This document shows positions 1 to 8,395 of a stretch of 13,511 nucleotides of DNA, one piece after another. Within the stretch, counting starts at the first letter, position 1. Each line of letters begins with the position of its first letter. Under the pieces are notes generated by a model. That model was not told where the DNA came from. It worked only from the letters and a program-made list of their open reading frames with translations, and made no database searches. Origin of the DNA: an uncultured Ruminococcus sp. (GTDB taxonomy: Bacteria; Bacillota; Clostridia; Oscillospirales; CAG-272); NCBI GenBank assembly GCA_902783705.1, contig CACZSA010000098.1, positions 1-13,511 on the forward strand, read 5' to 3'. Made by a program: the position numbers and the translations under genes.

Positions 1-161
1 CGGGTGATTGACAAGAGGGCCCGGCCTGAGGGTCCTCTTGTCCGCCAGCCGCGCAGGCGAAAAAAGCGTCGGATCTGCAAGATCCAATATCCGCAAGCGC
101 CAGCGCGCAAGCCTGAGAACCGCACTTATGGTTGCAGATTCATCATTCGCAATTCGAAATG
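1..161. other. Gene-free stretch beyond spoIVA, unidentified
   Basis: No convincing gene is seen. The frames open here are short, lack a good ribosome binding site, and one would run into the terminator and antisense to spoIVA. The stretch holds a 13-bp imperfect palindrome (10-42) and a small hairpin (GGATC, 5-nt loop, GATCC at 71-85). Neither is followed by a T-run on either strand, so they do not look like intrinsic terminators. The stretch could be an intergenic repeat element or part of a structured RNA continuing off the left edge. I cannot assign it to a family. Confidence 0.5.
10..42. repeat. 13-bp imperfect inverted repeat (hairpin)
   Basis: The arm GACAAGAGGGCCC (10-22) and the arm GGGTCCTCTTGTC (30-42) are reverse complements except for one position, which would be a G-U pair in RNA. 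The loop is the 7 nt at 23-29. The outer 9 bp are perfect. There is no T-run after it on either strand, so it is not a canonical terminator. It may be a palindromic intergenic repeat unit or an RNA stem. Confidence 0.6.
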
Positions 162-189
162 AAAAAAAGGACCTTCCGGTCCCTTTTTT
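162..189 (-). terminator. Intrinsic terminator of spoIVA
   Basis: Read on the minus strand, a GGACC/GGTCC stem (169-173 with 178-182) with a 4-nt loop is followed by a run of T residues (complement of the A-run 162-168). A matching T-run lies on the other side (184-189), so the stem could extend by A-T pairs and the element could act in both directions. It begins 3 nt after the spoIVA stop codon. Confidence 0.88.
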
Positions 190-192
190 GTG

Positions 193-1704
193 TTACAGGA
201 TAATGCAGATCAGCCCCTGGCTGCCTTCGTTGATGATCTTCGAGAGCGTCTCGCCGAATTTCTTTCTGGCGTCGTCAGGCATGTGTCCGAGCTTGGCGTG
301 CAGCCCGTCGTTCACCAGCTCATAGAGGCTCCTCCCGAACATGTTCGACTGCCACAGGCTCGCGGGATCGCTCTCGAACTCCTCCATGAGGTAGTTCACC
401 ATCTCCTCCGACTGCTCCTCCGTCCCGACGATCGGGTTGATCTCCGCCCCGATCTGCGCGCGGATCATGTGGATCGACGGCGCGGACGCCCTCAGCCGCA
501 CCCCGTAGCTCCCCGCCTGCTTCACGATCTGCGGCTCCTCGAGCGTGAGATCCCCGGCCTCCGGCATGACGATCCCGTATCCGTCGGCGTTCACCGCGGC
601 GATGGCGTCCCGGTAACGGTCGAACTCCCGCTTCGCCTCGGACAGGCGGTTCAGCGCCCCGAGAAGCTCCTCCTCGTTCTTCATCTCGATCCCGGTCATC
701 GCGGAGATCGTCGAATAGTAGAGGCTGTCGGGCAGCGTCACCGCGAGCGTCGCACATCCCCGTCCGGCGTCCGTCGACATCACCTCGACCTTCGCCTCCG
801 CCGGGTCCGATCCGCCCGCCGCCACGGTCCTCGCAATCCCCTCTCCGAGCGCGTCGGCGAACGCGCCCCGGATATCGGCGAGCCGCTTCATCTTCTTCGA
901 CGCCGCCGTCACCGCCTCCCGGAGTCCGACGGTCAGCCGGTGATCGGGCGGCAGGATCCCGGTCCACGCGGGCAGGACGATATCCGCCTCCTTCGCCGGG
1001 AATTCCTCGAGCACCATCGAGAAGACCGCCCGGATATCCTCCGCGTCGAGGTCGAGGCAGCTCACGAGGGCGACGGGCGCGCCGTACTTCTCCTCGAGCC
1101 GCTCCGCCAGCCGCACCGCGTCCGGGGATTCGGGATGCGCGGAATTGAGGATCACGGCGAACGGCTTGCCGAGCTCCTTCAGTTCCGCCGCGACCCGCTC
1201 CTCCGCGCCGACGTAGTTCTCCCGCGGCAGATCCCCGATCGAGCCGTCCGTCGTGACGAGCATCCCCACGGTCGCGTGTTCGGCGATGACCTTGTGCGTC
1301 CCCTCCTCGGCGGCCTCCTCGAAAGGGACGGGCGCGGGATGCCACGGCGTGTTGACCATGCGGACCTCGCCGTCCTCCGTGCCGCCCATCGCCTCCGGGA
1401 CCATGTATCCGACGCAGTCGACCAGCTTCACGCGCAGGCCGACCCCGTCGAGCTCGACCGCGACCCCTTCGTCCGGGATGAACTTCGGCTCCGTCGTCAT
1501 GACGGTCCTTCCCCCGGCGGACTGCGGGAGCTCGTCGCGCGCTCTCGCCCGGTCGCCGTCGTCGGGGATGTTCGGGAGGACGACGGACTCCATGAATCGC
1601 TTGATGAAGGTGCTCTTCCCCGTGCGCACGGGTCCGACGACGCCGATGTAGACGTCCCCGTGGGTTCTTTCCGCGATATCGCGGTAAATGGATGTGTCAG
1701 TCAA
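193..1704 (-). CDS. spoIVA: Stage IV sporulation protein A (spore coat morphogenetic ATPase)
   Basis: SpoIVA is a mother-cell ATPase that polymerises on the outer forespore membrane and forms the basement layer on which the spore coat and cortex assemble. The 503-aa product is close to the family length (492 aa in Bacillus subtilis). It shows a Walker A loop GPVRTGKST at residues 24-32 with Lys30, the paired threonines of the motif RTVMTTEPKF (Thr70, Thr71) and a Walker B-like VKLVDCVGY at 92-100. The C-terminus GLICIIL fits the hydrophobic family tail needed for membrane targeting. The start is a TTG (1704-1702) preceded by GGAGG with an 8-nt spacer, and no in-frame ATG fits better. The gene lies 71 bp after polC and ends in its own terminator. 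Its Shine-Dalgarno is inside a stem-loop and a sigma-E-like promoter precedes it. I am sure of the identity; the regulation is inferred. Confidence 0.96.
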   Translation of the reverse strand: MTDTSIYRDIAERTHGDVYIGVVGPVRTGKSTFIKRFMESVVLPNIPDDGDRARARDELPQSAGGRTVMTTEPKFIPDEGVAVELDGVGLRVKLVDCVGYMVPEAMGGTEDGEVRMVNTPWHPAPVPFEEAAEEGTHKVIAEHATVGMLVTTDGSIGDLPRENYVGAEERVAAELKELGKPFAVILNSAHPESPDAVRLAERLEEKYGAPVALVSCLDLDAEDIRAVFSMVLEEFPAKEADIVLPAWTGILPPDHRLTVGLREAVTAASKKMKRLADIRGAFADALGEGIARTVAAGGSDPAEAKVEVMSTDAGRGCATLAVTLPDSLYYSTISAMTGIEMKNEEELLGALNRLSEAKREFDRYRDAIAAVNADGYGIVMPEAGDLTLEEPQIVKQAGSYGVRLRASAPSIHMIRAQIGAEINPIVGTEEQSEEMVNYLMEEFESDPASLWQSNMFGRSLYELVNDGLHAKLGHMPDDARKKFGETLSKIINEGSQGLICIIL

Positions 1705-1711
1705 TGGAAAA

Positions 1712-1755
1712 ACCTCCGCGTGATCAGCTTTGGTACAGCTTATGCGCGCGGAGGT
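1712..1755 (-). terminator. Terminator-like hairpin after polC that contains the spoIVA ribosome binding site
   Basis: On the minus strand, ACCTCCGCG (1755-1747) pairs perfectly with CGCGGAGGT (1720-1712), giving a 9-bp GC-rich stem that runs into five T residues (1712-1708). The loop is 26 nt and contains a small AGCT/AGCT inner pairing. It begins 20 nt after the polC stop, so it plausibly ends the uppS-polC operon. The 3' arm includes GGAGG (1717-1713), the Shine-Dalgarno of spoIVA, so read-through RNA would hide that site. The long loop and short U-run make termination strength uncertain. Confidence 0.65.
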
Positions 1756-1763
1756 CGGGTTAT
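1737..1763 (-). promoter_or_regulatory. Candidate sigma-E promoter of spoIVA
   Basis: On the minus strand, ATA (1763-1761) is followed after 16 nt by CATAAGCT (1744-1737). This resembles the mother-cell sigma-E pattern, ATA about 16 nt before CATAnnnT. The match to the fuller -10 (CATACA-T) is partial, with two differing bases. spoIVA is a known sigma-E target in Bacillus, which supports the reading. Transcription would start near 1731-1729, giving a leader of roughly 25-27 nt that lacks the 5' arm of the overlapping hairpin. Confidence 0.5.
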
Positions 1764-1775
1764 GCCAGGATCGGA

Positions 1776-4700
1776 TCAGCCGAAGAGGGAGAGCTGGTTG
1801 GTCTGGGACATGCCGGCGAGGGCTCCGTTCTTTTCGAGCAGCTCAAGGACGCTCTTCGAGACGCGGGCCTTCGTGCGCAGGTCGTCGACCGACCAGATCG
1901 TGCCGGACTGCATGGCGTTCATGATGTTCTCCGCCGCGCTTGCGCCGAGGCCGGGCAGGCTCGTGAAGGGCAGGCGGATCCTGCCGTGCTCCGGGAGGAA
2001 TTTCGTCGCGTGGGACTTGTGGATATCCACGGGGAGGAAGTCGTAGCCGCGCTCGTAGTATTCGTTCACGAGCTGCAGGGCGTCCTGCACGTCGGCTTCG
2101 GTCGCGGAGAGGTCGTTCCGCTTCTTCAGCTCGTTGTAGGTGTCCCGCACGTGCCGCCGTCCGCCCATGACGATCTCGCCGTCGAAGCCGTCCGGGGCCG
2201 CCGTGAAGTAGGCCGCGTAGAATTCGACCGGGAAGTGGATCTTGTACCACATGAGCCGCACGGCGTCGATCGCGTAGGCCGCGGCGTGCGCCTTCGGGAA
2301 CATGTACCGGATCTTCTGCAGGGAGTCGATGTACCACTGCGGGACGCCGTGCTCGAGCATCGCCTGCTGCATCTCGTCCGGGATGATGAGCCCCTTCTTG
2401 TTCTTGCGGACGAACTCCATGATCTTGAACGCGAGGGACTTTTCGATGTCGTACTTGTGGATCAGGGTCATCATGATGTCGTCGCGGCACCCGATGACCT
2501 CGGAAATCGTACAGATCTGCTGGTCGATCAGCTCCTCCGCGTTTCCGAGCCAGCAGCCCGTGCCGTGAGTCAGCCCCTGGATCTGCAGAAGGTCGGCAAA
2601 CGTCTTCGGCTGCGCCTTCATCAGGACCCCGCGGATAAAGCGGGTGCCGAGCTCGGGCAGGCCGAGGGTCGACGTCTGGCTGTCGATCTGCTCCGGGTTC
2701 ACGCCGATCGGCTCGGTCGAAGTGAAGCCCTCGTAGATGATCGGCTCGGACAGCGGCACGTCGGTGACGAGCACGCCGGAGTATTCCTCGAGCCGCTTGT
2801 ACTTCGTCGGAATATCGTGTCCGAGGATGTCGAGCTTTAAGATCGTGTCGTGCAGATACTTGAACTCGAAGTGGGTCGTGATGATGTCGGAGTTCGGGTC
2901 GTCCGCCGGGTGCTGGATCGGGGAGAAATCGTAGATCTCGTATTCCGCGGGAACGACGATGACGCCGCCGGGGTGCTGTCCGGTGGTGCGCTTCGTGCCG
3001 AGGCAGCCGTTGATGAGGCGGTCCATCTCCGCGCGGTTCACCGAAATGCCCTTCTTTTCGAGGAATTTCGCCGCGAAGCCGTAGGCCGTCTTGTCCGCGA
3101 GCGTACCGATGGTCCCGGCCTTGAACGCGTGTCCCTGACCGAAGAGGACCTCGGTAAACTTGTGGGCCGCGCCCTGCACGTCGCCGGAGAAATTGAGGTC
3201 GATGTCCGGGGTCTTGTCGCCCTTGAAGCCGAGGAAGGTCTCGAACGGGATGTCGTGCCCGTCCTGATCGCACTTCGTTCCGCACACGGGACAGACCTTC
3301 GGCGGCAGATCGAAGCCCGAGCCGACCTCGCCCTTCGTGAAGAACTCGGACCAGCGGCACTTCGGGCAGCGATAGTGCGGCGGGAGCGGATTGACCCGGG
3401 TGATCCCCGCCATGGTCGCCGCGAAGGACGAGCCGACGGAGCCGCGGGAGCCGACCTGATAGCCCTTCTCCTCGCTGTTTTCCACCAGCTTGCGGGCGAT
3501 GATGTACATGATGGCGAAGCCGTTCGAGATAATGGAGTCGAGCTCGCGCTTCAGCCGGGCCGACACGACCTCCGGCAGGGGATCGCCGTACATCTCCTTC
3601 GCGAGGGACCAGCATTTCGTCGTCAGCTCCTCCTCCGCGCCGTCGATGTGGGGCGGGTAGTTCCCCTTCGGGATCGGGCGGACCGTATCGATGCTGTCGG
3701 CGATTTTGTTCGGGTTGGTGACGACGACCTCATACGCCGTCTCCGGGCCGAGGTAGGAGAATTCCTCGAGCATCTCCTCCGTCGTGCGGAAGTAGAGCTT
3801 CGTCTCGCGGTCCGCGTCCTTGAAGCCGAGACCGGTGAGGATGATCCGGCGATAGATCTCGTCCTCGGGGTTCTTGTAGTGCGCGTCGCAGGTGGCGCAG
3901 ACGGGCCGCCCCGCCTTCCGTCCGATCTCGACGATCCGGCGGTTGAAATCCCGCAGTGCCTCCTCGTCCGGGACGGTCCCCTCGAGGATCATGTATTCGT
4001 TGTTCGCGATCGGCTGGATCTCGAGATAGTCGTAGAACTTTGCGATCTCGATGATGTCATCCTCCGGCTTTCCCTCCTGGATCGCGCGGAAGAGCTCGCC
4101 CTCGGAGCACGCGGACCCGAGGATCAGCCCTTCGCGCAGTTCCTCGAGCCGGGTGCGGGGGATGCGCGGATGACGGTAAAAATATTTGAGATAGGAGTCC
4201 GAGACGAGCTTGTACAGGTTCTTCATCCCAACCTGATTCTTCACAAGGATGATCTGGTGGTAGGTTTTCAGCTTGAGCGGATCGGCCTTCTCCGCCATGG
4301 TATAGTTGAGCCGCGCGATGTCGCCGATGCCGTCCTCCTTGAGGCGTTCGACCATGCAGGCGAAGATCATCGCGAGCATTTCCGCGTCGTCGCAGGCCCG
4401 GTGATGGTTGAAATCGCCGAGGCGGTAGTGCTTCGCCAGCGTGTCGAGACGGTGGTTTTTCAGCTCCGGGTTCATGTAGCGCGACATGGCAACCGTGTCG
4501 AGGTAGGGGTTCGGGAAGTCCATGCCGTTCTGCTCCGACGCCGTGCGGATGAAGCCCGTGTCAAACGAAGCGTTGTGCGCGACGAGCATGCGGTCCCCGA
4601 CGAATTCGTAGAAGGATTTCAGCACCTCCCCGACGGGCGGCGCGTCCGCGACCATCTCGTCCGTGATCCCGGTAAGCTCGGTGATGTTCTCCGGGATGTG

Positions 4701-6206
4701 GACGCCGGGATTGACGAAGGAGTTGAAGCGGTCGAGGATCTCGCCGTTCTTGAAGATGACCGCGCCGATCTCGGTGATCTTGTTCGACGCAGCGGAAAGG
4801 CCCGTCGTCTCGATATCGAAGACGGCGAATTCGTCGTCGAAGGTGACGTCCTCCCCGCGGTAGGCGGCGCGCGCGGTGTCGTCGACGTAATACGCCTCGA
4901 CGCCGTAGAGGACCTTGATCTGATCCTCCAGCTTGTCCGCGGCGAGCATGGCGACCGGGAAGGACTGGAGATTGCCGTGGTCCGTGATCGCGACGGCGCG
5001 GTGTCCCCACTTGAACGCCGTGTTCACGATATCGTCGGCCTTGTTCGTCGCGTCCATCGCGGACATGACGGTGTGCAGATGCAGCTCGACCCGTTTCTCC
5101 GGCGCGCGGTCCATGCGGGCGGCCTCCTTCACCTTCAGGATGTCGGTGAACTGCATGTAGAGGTCGTTGTCGAACTTGTCGGATTTGATCGTCCCGCGCA
5201 CGGCGTACTGCTTGCCCTTCGAGAAGAGCGCCTCGGTGTCGTTCGCGGCCTCCGCGGGGACGGTGACCTTGATGTAGATGGACGCCTCGCGGTCGGTGGC
5301 GGCGATCGTGAACATCACCTTGTCGCCGCGCCGCGTCTCCTTCTGCTCGATCGAGAAGACCTCGCAGAGGATCACCGCGCCGCGCTCCGGGTGTTTGATC
5401 GAACGCAGGGGCTTGACGCCCTCGATCGGGAAGAGCTCGCCGAAGACCACCTCGGGCGCGGAGCAGTCGAACGTGATGCGTCCGCAGCGGATCTTGCCGT
5501 CCTCGAGCACCTCGGCGGTCGGATTGCCGTCGAAGAGCGAGTCGACGCGGGGCAGCACGGGCTTCTCCTCCTCGGCGGGCGTCTCGTTCGCGGGCGGTGC
5601 GGAGGCGGCCTCGGCCTCCATCTTCTCATACCGCGTGAGGATCTCGGCGGAGGTGGCGTTGAGCCGTTCGAGCTGGCGGGAGAGGTACTCCGCGTGCTCC
5701 TCGTCGGCGTTCTTCGTCTGCTCGATGGAGACGTCGAAGCGCAGGCCGAATTCGCTGTACAGGATCCCTTCGATCACCCGCGCGGTCTGGGCGAGGTCGA
5801 GCAGCCCGATCCCCCCGCGGGAGAACGGGATCGACACGGTGATCCGCTCGCCCTCGGATTCGAGCTCGTAGCGGTCGAAGAAGCCGTTGCAGACGACGCC
5901 GACGCGCCCGGCCTCAGTGAGGATCTCGCTCATGTAGTCCATCGAAAAGAGCGCGGGATCGTAGTGCGTGAGGATGCGGACCTGCGCGAGGTCGTAGGCG
6001 TCCTTGATCTTCGCCTCGAGGGCATAGATATCCCGCTTCCGGTAAAGCCGCGGCAGAGCGCAGTTCACCTCGGCGATCCGGGCCTCCCGGCTGACCTTGA
6101 GCCGGACATCGGTCGCCTCGAGAAAGAGGTCGCGGCTCACCCCCGTGAGGGTCGGCGCGATCTTCGAGAAAATATCCGACAGGGTGCGTGTGGATTTGTC
6201 TGGCAT
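1776..6206 (-). CDS. polC: DNA polymerase III alpha subunit, PolC type
   Basis: PolC is the Gram-positive replicative polymerase, with built-in 3'-5' proofreading. The 1476-aa product (1437 in B. subtilis) has the family order: N-terminal domain; OB fold at about 270-345; PHP domain from about 372 (HLHTVMSAMD, then AITDHGNLQSFP) interrupted by a DEDD exonuclease (FDIETTGL near 462, VAHNASFD, HRACDDAEML near 602); and polymerase core with PDIDLNFSGD near 1000. A four-cysteine zinc site (CPKC near 947, CPVCGTKC near 975) precedes the catalytic motif. The C-terminus QLSLFG is a clamp-binding motif. The ATG at 6206 was chosen because MPDKS begins the family N-terminus and AGGA lies 8 nt upstream; the in-frame extension to 6416 is arginine-rich and overlaps ispG. 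It lies 44 nt after ispG as the last gene of the operon. All key residues are present. Confidence 0.98.
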   Translation of the reverse strand: MPDKSTRTLSDIFSKIAPTLTGVSRDLFLEATDVRLKVSREARIAEVNCALPRLYRKRDIYALEAKIKDAYDLAQVRILTHYDPALFSMDYMSEILTEAGRVGVVCNGFFDRYELESEGERITVSIPFSRGGIGLLDLAQTARVIEGILYSEFGLRFDVSIEQTKNADEEHAEYLSRQLERLNATSAEILTRYEKMEAEAASAPPANETPAEEEKPVLPRVDSLFDGNPTAEVLEDGKIRCGRITFDCSAPEVVFGELFPIEGVKPLRSIKHPERGAVILCEVFSIEQKETRRGDKVMFTIAATDREASIYIKVTVPAEAANDTEALFSKGKQYAVRGTIKSDKFDNDLYMQFTDILKVKEAARMDRAPEKRVELHLHTVMSAMDATNKADDIVNTAFKWGHRAVAITDHGNLQSFPVAMLAADKLEDQIKVLYGVEAYYVDDTARAAYRGEDVTFDDEFAVFDIETTGLSAASNKITEIGAVIFKNGEILDRFNSFVNPGVHIPENITELTGITDEMVADAPPVGEVLKSFYEFVGDRMLVAHNASFDTGFIRTASEQNGMDFPNPYLDTVAMSRYMNPELKNHRLDTLAKHYRLGDFNHHRACDDAEMLAMIFACMVERLKEDGIGDIARLNYTMAEKADPLKLKTYHQIILVKNQVGMKNLYKLVSDSYLKYFYRHPRIPRTRLEELREGLILGSACSEGELFRAIQEGKPEDDIIEIAKFYDYLEIQPIANNEYMILEGTVPDEEALRDFNRRIVEIGRKAGRPVCATCDAHYKNPEDEIYRRIILTGLGFKDADRETKLYFRTTEEMLEEFSYLGPETAYEVVVTNPNKIADSIDTVRPIPKGNYPPHIDGAEEELTTKCWSLAKEMYGDPLPEVVSARLKRELDSIISNGFAIMYIIARKLVENSEEKGYQVGSRGSVGSSFAATMAGITRVNPLPPHYRCPKCRWSEFFTKGEVGSGFDLPPKVCPVCGTKCDQDGHDIPFETFLGFKGDKTPDIDLNFSGDVQGAAHKFTEVLFGQGHAFKAGTIGTLADKTAYGFAAKFLEKKGISVNRAEMDRLINGCLGTKRTTGQHPGGVIVVPAEYEIYDFSPIQHPADDPNSDIITTHFEFKYLHDTILKLDILGHDIPTKYKRLEEYSGVLVTDVPLSEPIIYEGFTSTEPIGVNPEQIDSQTSTLGLPELGTRFIRGVLMKAQPKTFADLLQIQGLTHGTGCWLGNAEELIDQQICTISEVIGCRDDIMMTLIHKYDIEKSLAFKIMEFVRKNKKGLIIPDEMQQAMLEHGVPQWYIDSLQKIRYMFPKAHAAAYAIDAVRLMWYKIHFPVEFYAAYFTAAPDGFDGEIVMGGRRHVRDTYNELKKRNDLSATEADVQDALQLVNEYYERGYDFLPVDIHKSHATKFLPEHGRIRLPFTSLPGLGASAAENIMNAMQSGTIWSVDDLRTKARVSKSVLELLEKNGALAGMSQTNQLSLFG

Positions 6207-6250
6207 GGCGTTGTTCCTGTATCTGTGATTCTCAGTCGTATTCGTATGAT

Positions 6251-7324
6251 TCAGCTGTTCGCGGCGCGGCGGGTCTCCTCGATGAGGCGCGCGAGGGCTT
6301 CGTTCTCCGACAGCTTCTCCCGCTCGCCCCCGCGTCCGAAGAAGACGCAGCAGCCGTCGCCGCCCGCGATCCCGAAGTCGGCCTCCTTCGCCTCGCCGGG
6401 ACCGTTGACGACGCATCCCATGACGGCGACGCGGATCCGCTTCCCATGGGGATCGATCCCGGCGGCGGCTTCCTTGAACCGCTTTTCAAGGCCGATCAGA
6501 TCGATCTTCGTCCGCCCGCAGGTGGGGCAGGAGATGACGTCGATCGAGCCGCGGGGATCCATCCCGAGCGCGCGCAGGATCTCGCGTCCGGCCCGGACCT
6601 CCTCGATGGGGTCGGCGGTGAGGGAAACCCGGAGCGTGTCGCCGATGCCCTCCGCAAGCAGAGCGCCGATGCCGATGGCGTTCTTCACGAGCCCGGAGTA
6701 GTCGTCCCCGGCCTCCGTGACGCCGAGGTGCAGGGGATAATCGGACTGCTCCCGCACAAGGCGGTTGGCGGCGAGCATCTCCGTCACGTTCGAGGACTTG
6801 ATCGAGATCACGATATCGGAGAAGCCGCAGTCCTCGAGCACGGACGCCTCCTCCAGCGCGGATTCCGCGAGCGCTTCCGCCGTCGGCGCGCCGTACTTTT
6901 CGAGGAGCCGCCTGTCGAGCGACCCGCCGTTGACGCCGATCCGGATGGGCAGCCCCGCATTCCGGCAGGCGTCCGCCACTTCCTTCACCTTCCACCACTC
7001 GCCGATGTTGCCGGGATTGATGCGGATCTTGTCCGCGCCTCCCCGGATCGCGGCGAGGGCGAGGCGGTAATCGAAATGGATGTCCGCGACGAGGGGGACC
7101 TTCGCCCCCGCCTTCTTCGCCGCGCGGAAGACCTCCGCCGCGCGCTCCGAGGGCACCGCAAGACGCACGATGTCGCATCCCGCGCGCTCGAGGGCGAGGA
7201 TCTGGGTGACGGAGCGCTCGGTATCCTCCGCCGGGATATTGGTCATGGACTGCACGGTCAGGGGATGACCGCCGCCGATATACAAGTTTCCCGCACGGAT
7301 TGTGCGGGAGGGGGTGTTTTTCAT
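6251..7324 (-). CDS. ispG: 4-hydroxy-3-methylbut-2-en-1-yl diphosphate synthase (IspG/GcpE)
   Basis: IspG is the penultimate enzyme of the MEP pathway. It reductively converts 2-C-methyl-D-erythritol 2,4-cyclodiphosphate to HMBPP using a [4Fe-4S] cluster in the cytosol. At 357 aa it is the short bacterial form: a TIM-barrel N-terminal part (VQSMTN at 25-30, VADIHFDY at 79-86, KIRINPGNIG at 99-108) and a C-terminal cluster domain. Cys266 and Cys269 (CPTCG), Cys304 (GCVVNGPGE) and Glu311 match the three Cys and one Glu ligands known in E. coli. The ATG has a purine-rich AGGCGG about 9 nt upstream. It sits 30 nt after rseP and 44 nt before polC in one operon, together with dxr of the same pathway. 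Nothing is missing. Confidence 0.97.
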   Translation of the reverse strand: MKNTPSRTIRAGNLYIGGGHPLTVQSMTNIPAEDTERSVTQILALERAGCDIVRLAVPSERAAEVFRAAKKAGAKVPLVADIHFDYRLALAAIRGGADKIRINPGNIGEWWKVKEVADACRNAGLPIRIGVNGGSLDRRLLEKYGAPTAEALAESALEEASVLEDCGFSDIVISIKSSNVTEMLAANRLVREQSDYPLHLGVTEAGDDYSGLVKNAIGIGALLAEGIGDTLRVSLTADPIEEVRAGREILRALGMDPRGSIDVISCPTCGRTKIDLIGLEKRFKEAAAGIDPHGKRIRVAVMGCVVNGPGEAKEADFGIAGGDGCCVFFGRGGEREKLSENEALARLIEETRRAANS

Positions 7325-7354
7325 GCCGATGGTCCGCCTTTCAGAGTCGGGGAA

Positions 7355-8395
7355 TCAAAGGAGGCTGATGACGTCCTTCACGGCGACGACCGCCATGAGG
7401 ATCATGAGAGCGACCAGCCCCGCGAAATGGACGTAGCCCTCGAATTCCGCGCGGACGGGCTTGCCCCGGATCAGCTCGATGAACTGGAAGAGCAGGCGTC
7501 CGCCGTCGAGCGCGGGCAGGGGCAGGAGATTCATCACGCCGAGGTTCATCGAAATCACGACGGCGAGGTACACGAGATCCGTGGCGCCCTGCTCCGCCGC
7601 CTCGCCGAGAGCCTTGGTGACGCCGACGGGACCGGAGATGCTCTCCATACCGTACCGCCCGCGGATCAGATCGAAGAGGGACTCCCAGATCATGCGGATC
7701 GTCGACGTGGAGCGGTAGAACGCGTGCTTGAGGACGACGCCGGGGTTGATCTCCTCGGGCGTGACCTTGAAGTCGACCGTGCCGAAGCGGGTGCCGCCCT
7801 CGGTAAAGGTCGGGAAGAGGACATCCTCGACGACGACGCGTTTGCCGTCCCGGATCACGGTGATGTCGAGGGGCTCGAGGCCGTTGCGCATGATCTGATA
7901 AACGACCTCGTTTGCGATGTGCGTACGGGTCCCGTTCACGGCGACGATCTCGTCCCCGAGGCGCAGGCCGCCCGATTCGGCGTAGCAGACCCCGTCCTCG
8001 TCCGGCACGAACGCGCCGATGGTCGTCGAGGGCAGGACCTTCATCGTCGAGACGAGAATCAACATGACGAGCATGCCGACGAGGATATTCATGGCAGCCC
8101 CGGCGGCGGTGATGAGGATGCGCTGCCAGACGGGCTTTTTGCGGAAGGCGTTTTCATCCGGGGAATCGTCGTCCTCGCCCTCCATCGCGACGAATCCGCC
8201 GACGGGCAGGGCGCGCAGGGAGTAGGAGATCCCGGTTTTCTTCGAGACGCGCGTGAGGAGCTTCGGACCCATGCCGATGGAGAACTCCTGAATTTTCACC
8301 TTGAAGAGACGCGCGGTGAGATAGTGCCCCGACTCGTGGATGAAGATGAGAAATCCGAAAATGAGCAGGGCGAGCAGAATCGTTCCGATATTGAT
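7355..8395 (-). CDS. rseP: RIP (site-2) membrane zinc metalloprotease RseP/RasP, apparent ATC start
   Basis: This intramembrane protease cuts membrane-spanning regulators such as anti-sigma factors and clears signal-peptide remnants. From the proposed start the protein has 346 aa: first membrane segment at 2-19, zinc motif HESGH at 20-24, second hydrophobic segment at about 95-120, a PDZ domain at about 132-187, the second active-site motif NLLPLPALDGG at about 289-299, and a C-terminal membrane segment at about 323-346. There is no ATG, GTG or TTG between the dxr stop and HESGH in this frame. The best candidate is ATC at 8395-8393, because AAAGGA (8410-8405) lies 9 nt upstream and the resulting 19 residues before HExxH are what I recall for B. 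subtilis RasP. The first later GTG (8299) would remove the active site. It follows dxr by 4 nt, so translation is probably coupled. A base error in the assembly is the main alternative. Confidence 0.93.
   Translation of the reverse strand: MNIGTILLALLIFGFLIFIHESGHYLTARLFKVKIQEFSIGMGPKLLTRVSKKTGISYSLRALPVGGFVAMEGEDDDSPDENAFRKKPVWQRILITAAGAAMNILVGMLVMLILVSTMKVLPSTTIGAFVPDEDGVCYAESGGLRLGDEIVAVNGTRTHIANEVVYQIMRNGLEPLDITVIRDGKRVVVEDVLFPTFTEGGTRFGTVDFKVTPEEINPGVVLKHAFYRSTSTIRMIWESLFDLIRGRYGMESISGPVGVTKALGEAAEQGATDLVYLAVVISMNLGVMNLLPLPALDGGRLLFQFIELIRGKPVRAEFEGYVHFAGLVALMILMAVVAVKDVISLL

Noticed and set aside
8..325. Plus-strand open frame at the left edge with a TTG start.
   Set aside because: No ribosome binding site, no family resemblance, and it runs through the spoIVA terminator and antisense to spoIVA.
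6207..6416. In-frame extension of polC upstream of the ATG at 6206.
   Set aside because: The extra 70 residues are arginine-rich, overlap ispG and are not part of PolC; the ATG at 6206 has its own Shine-Dalgarno.
2850..6701. Very long open frame on the plus strand opposite polC and part of ispG.
   Set aside because: It is the reverse-frame shadow of GC-rich codons: Arg/Asp/Val-rich with no recognisable domain, while the minus strand encodes complete PolC.
7355..8299. rseP starting at the GTG at 8299.
   Set aside because: This would delete the first membrane segment and the HESGH zinc motif; the frame stays open upstream and encodes them.
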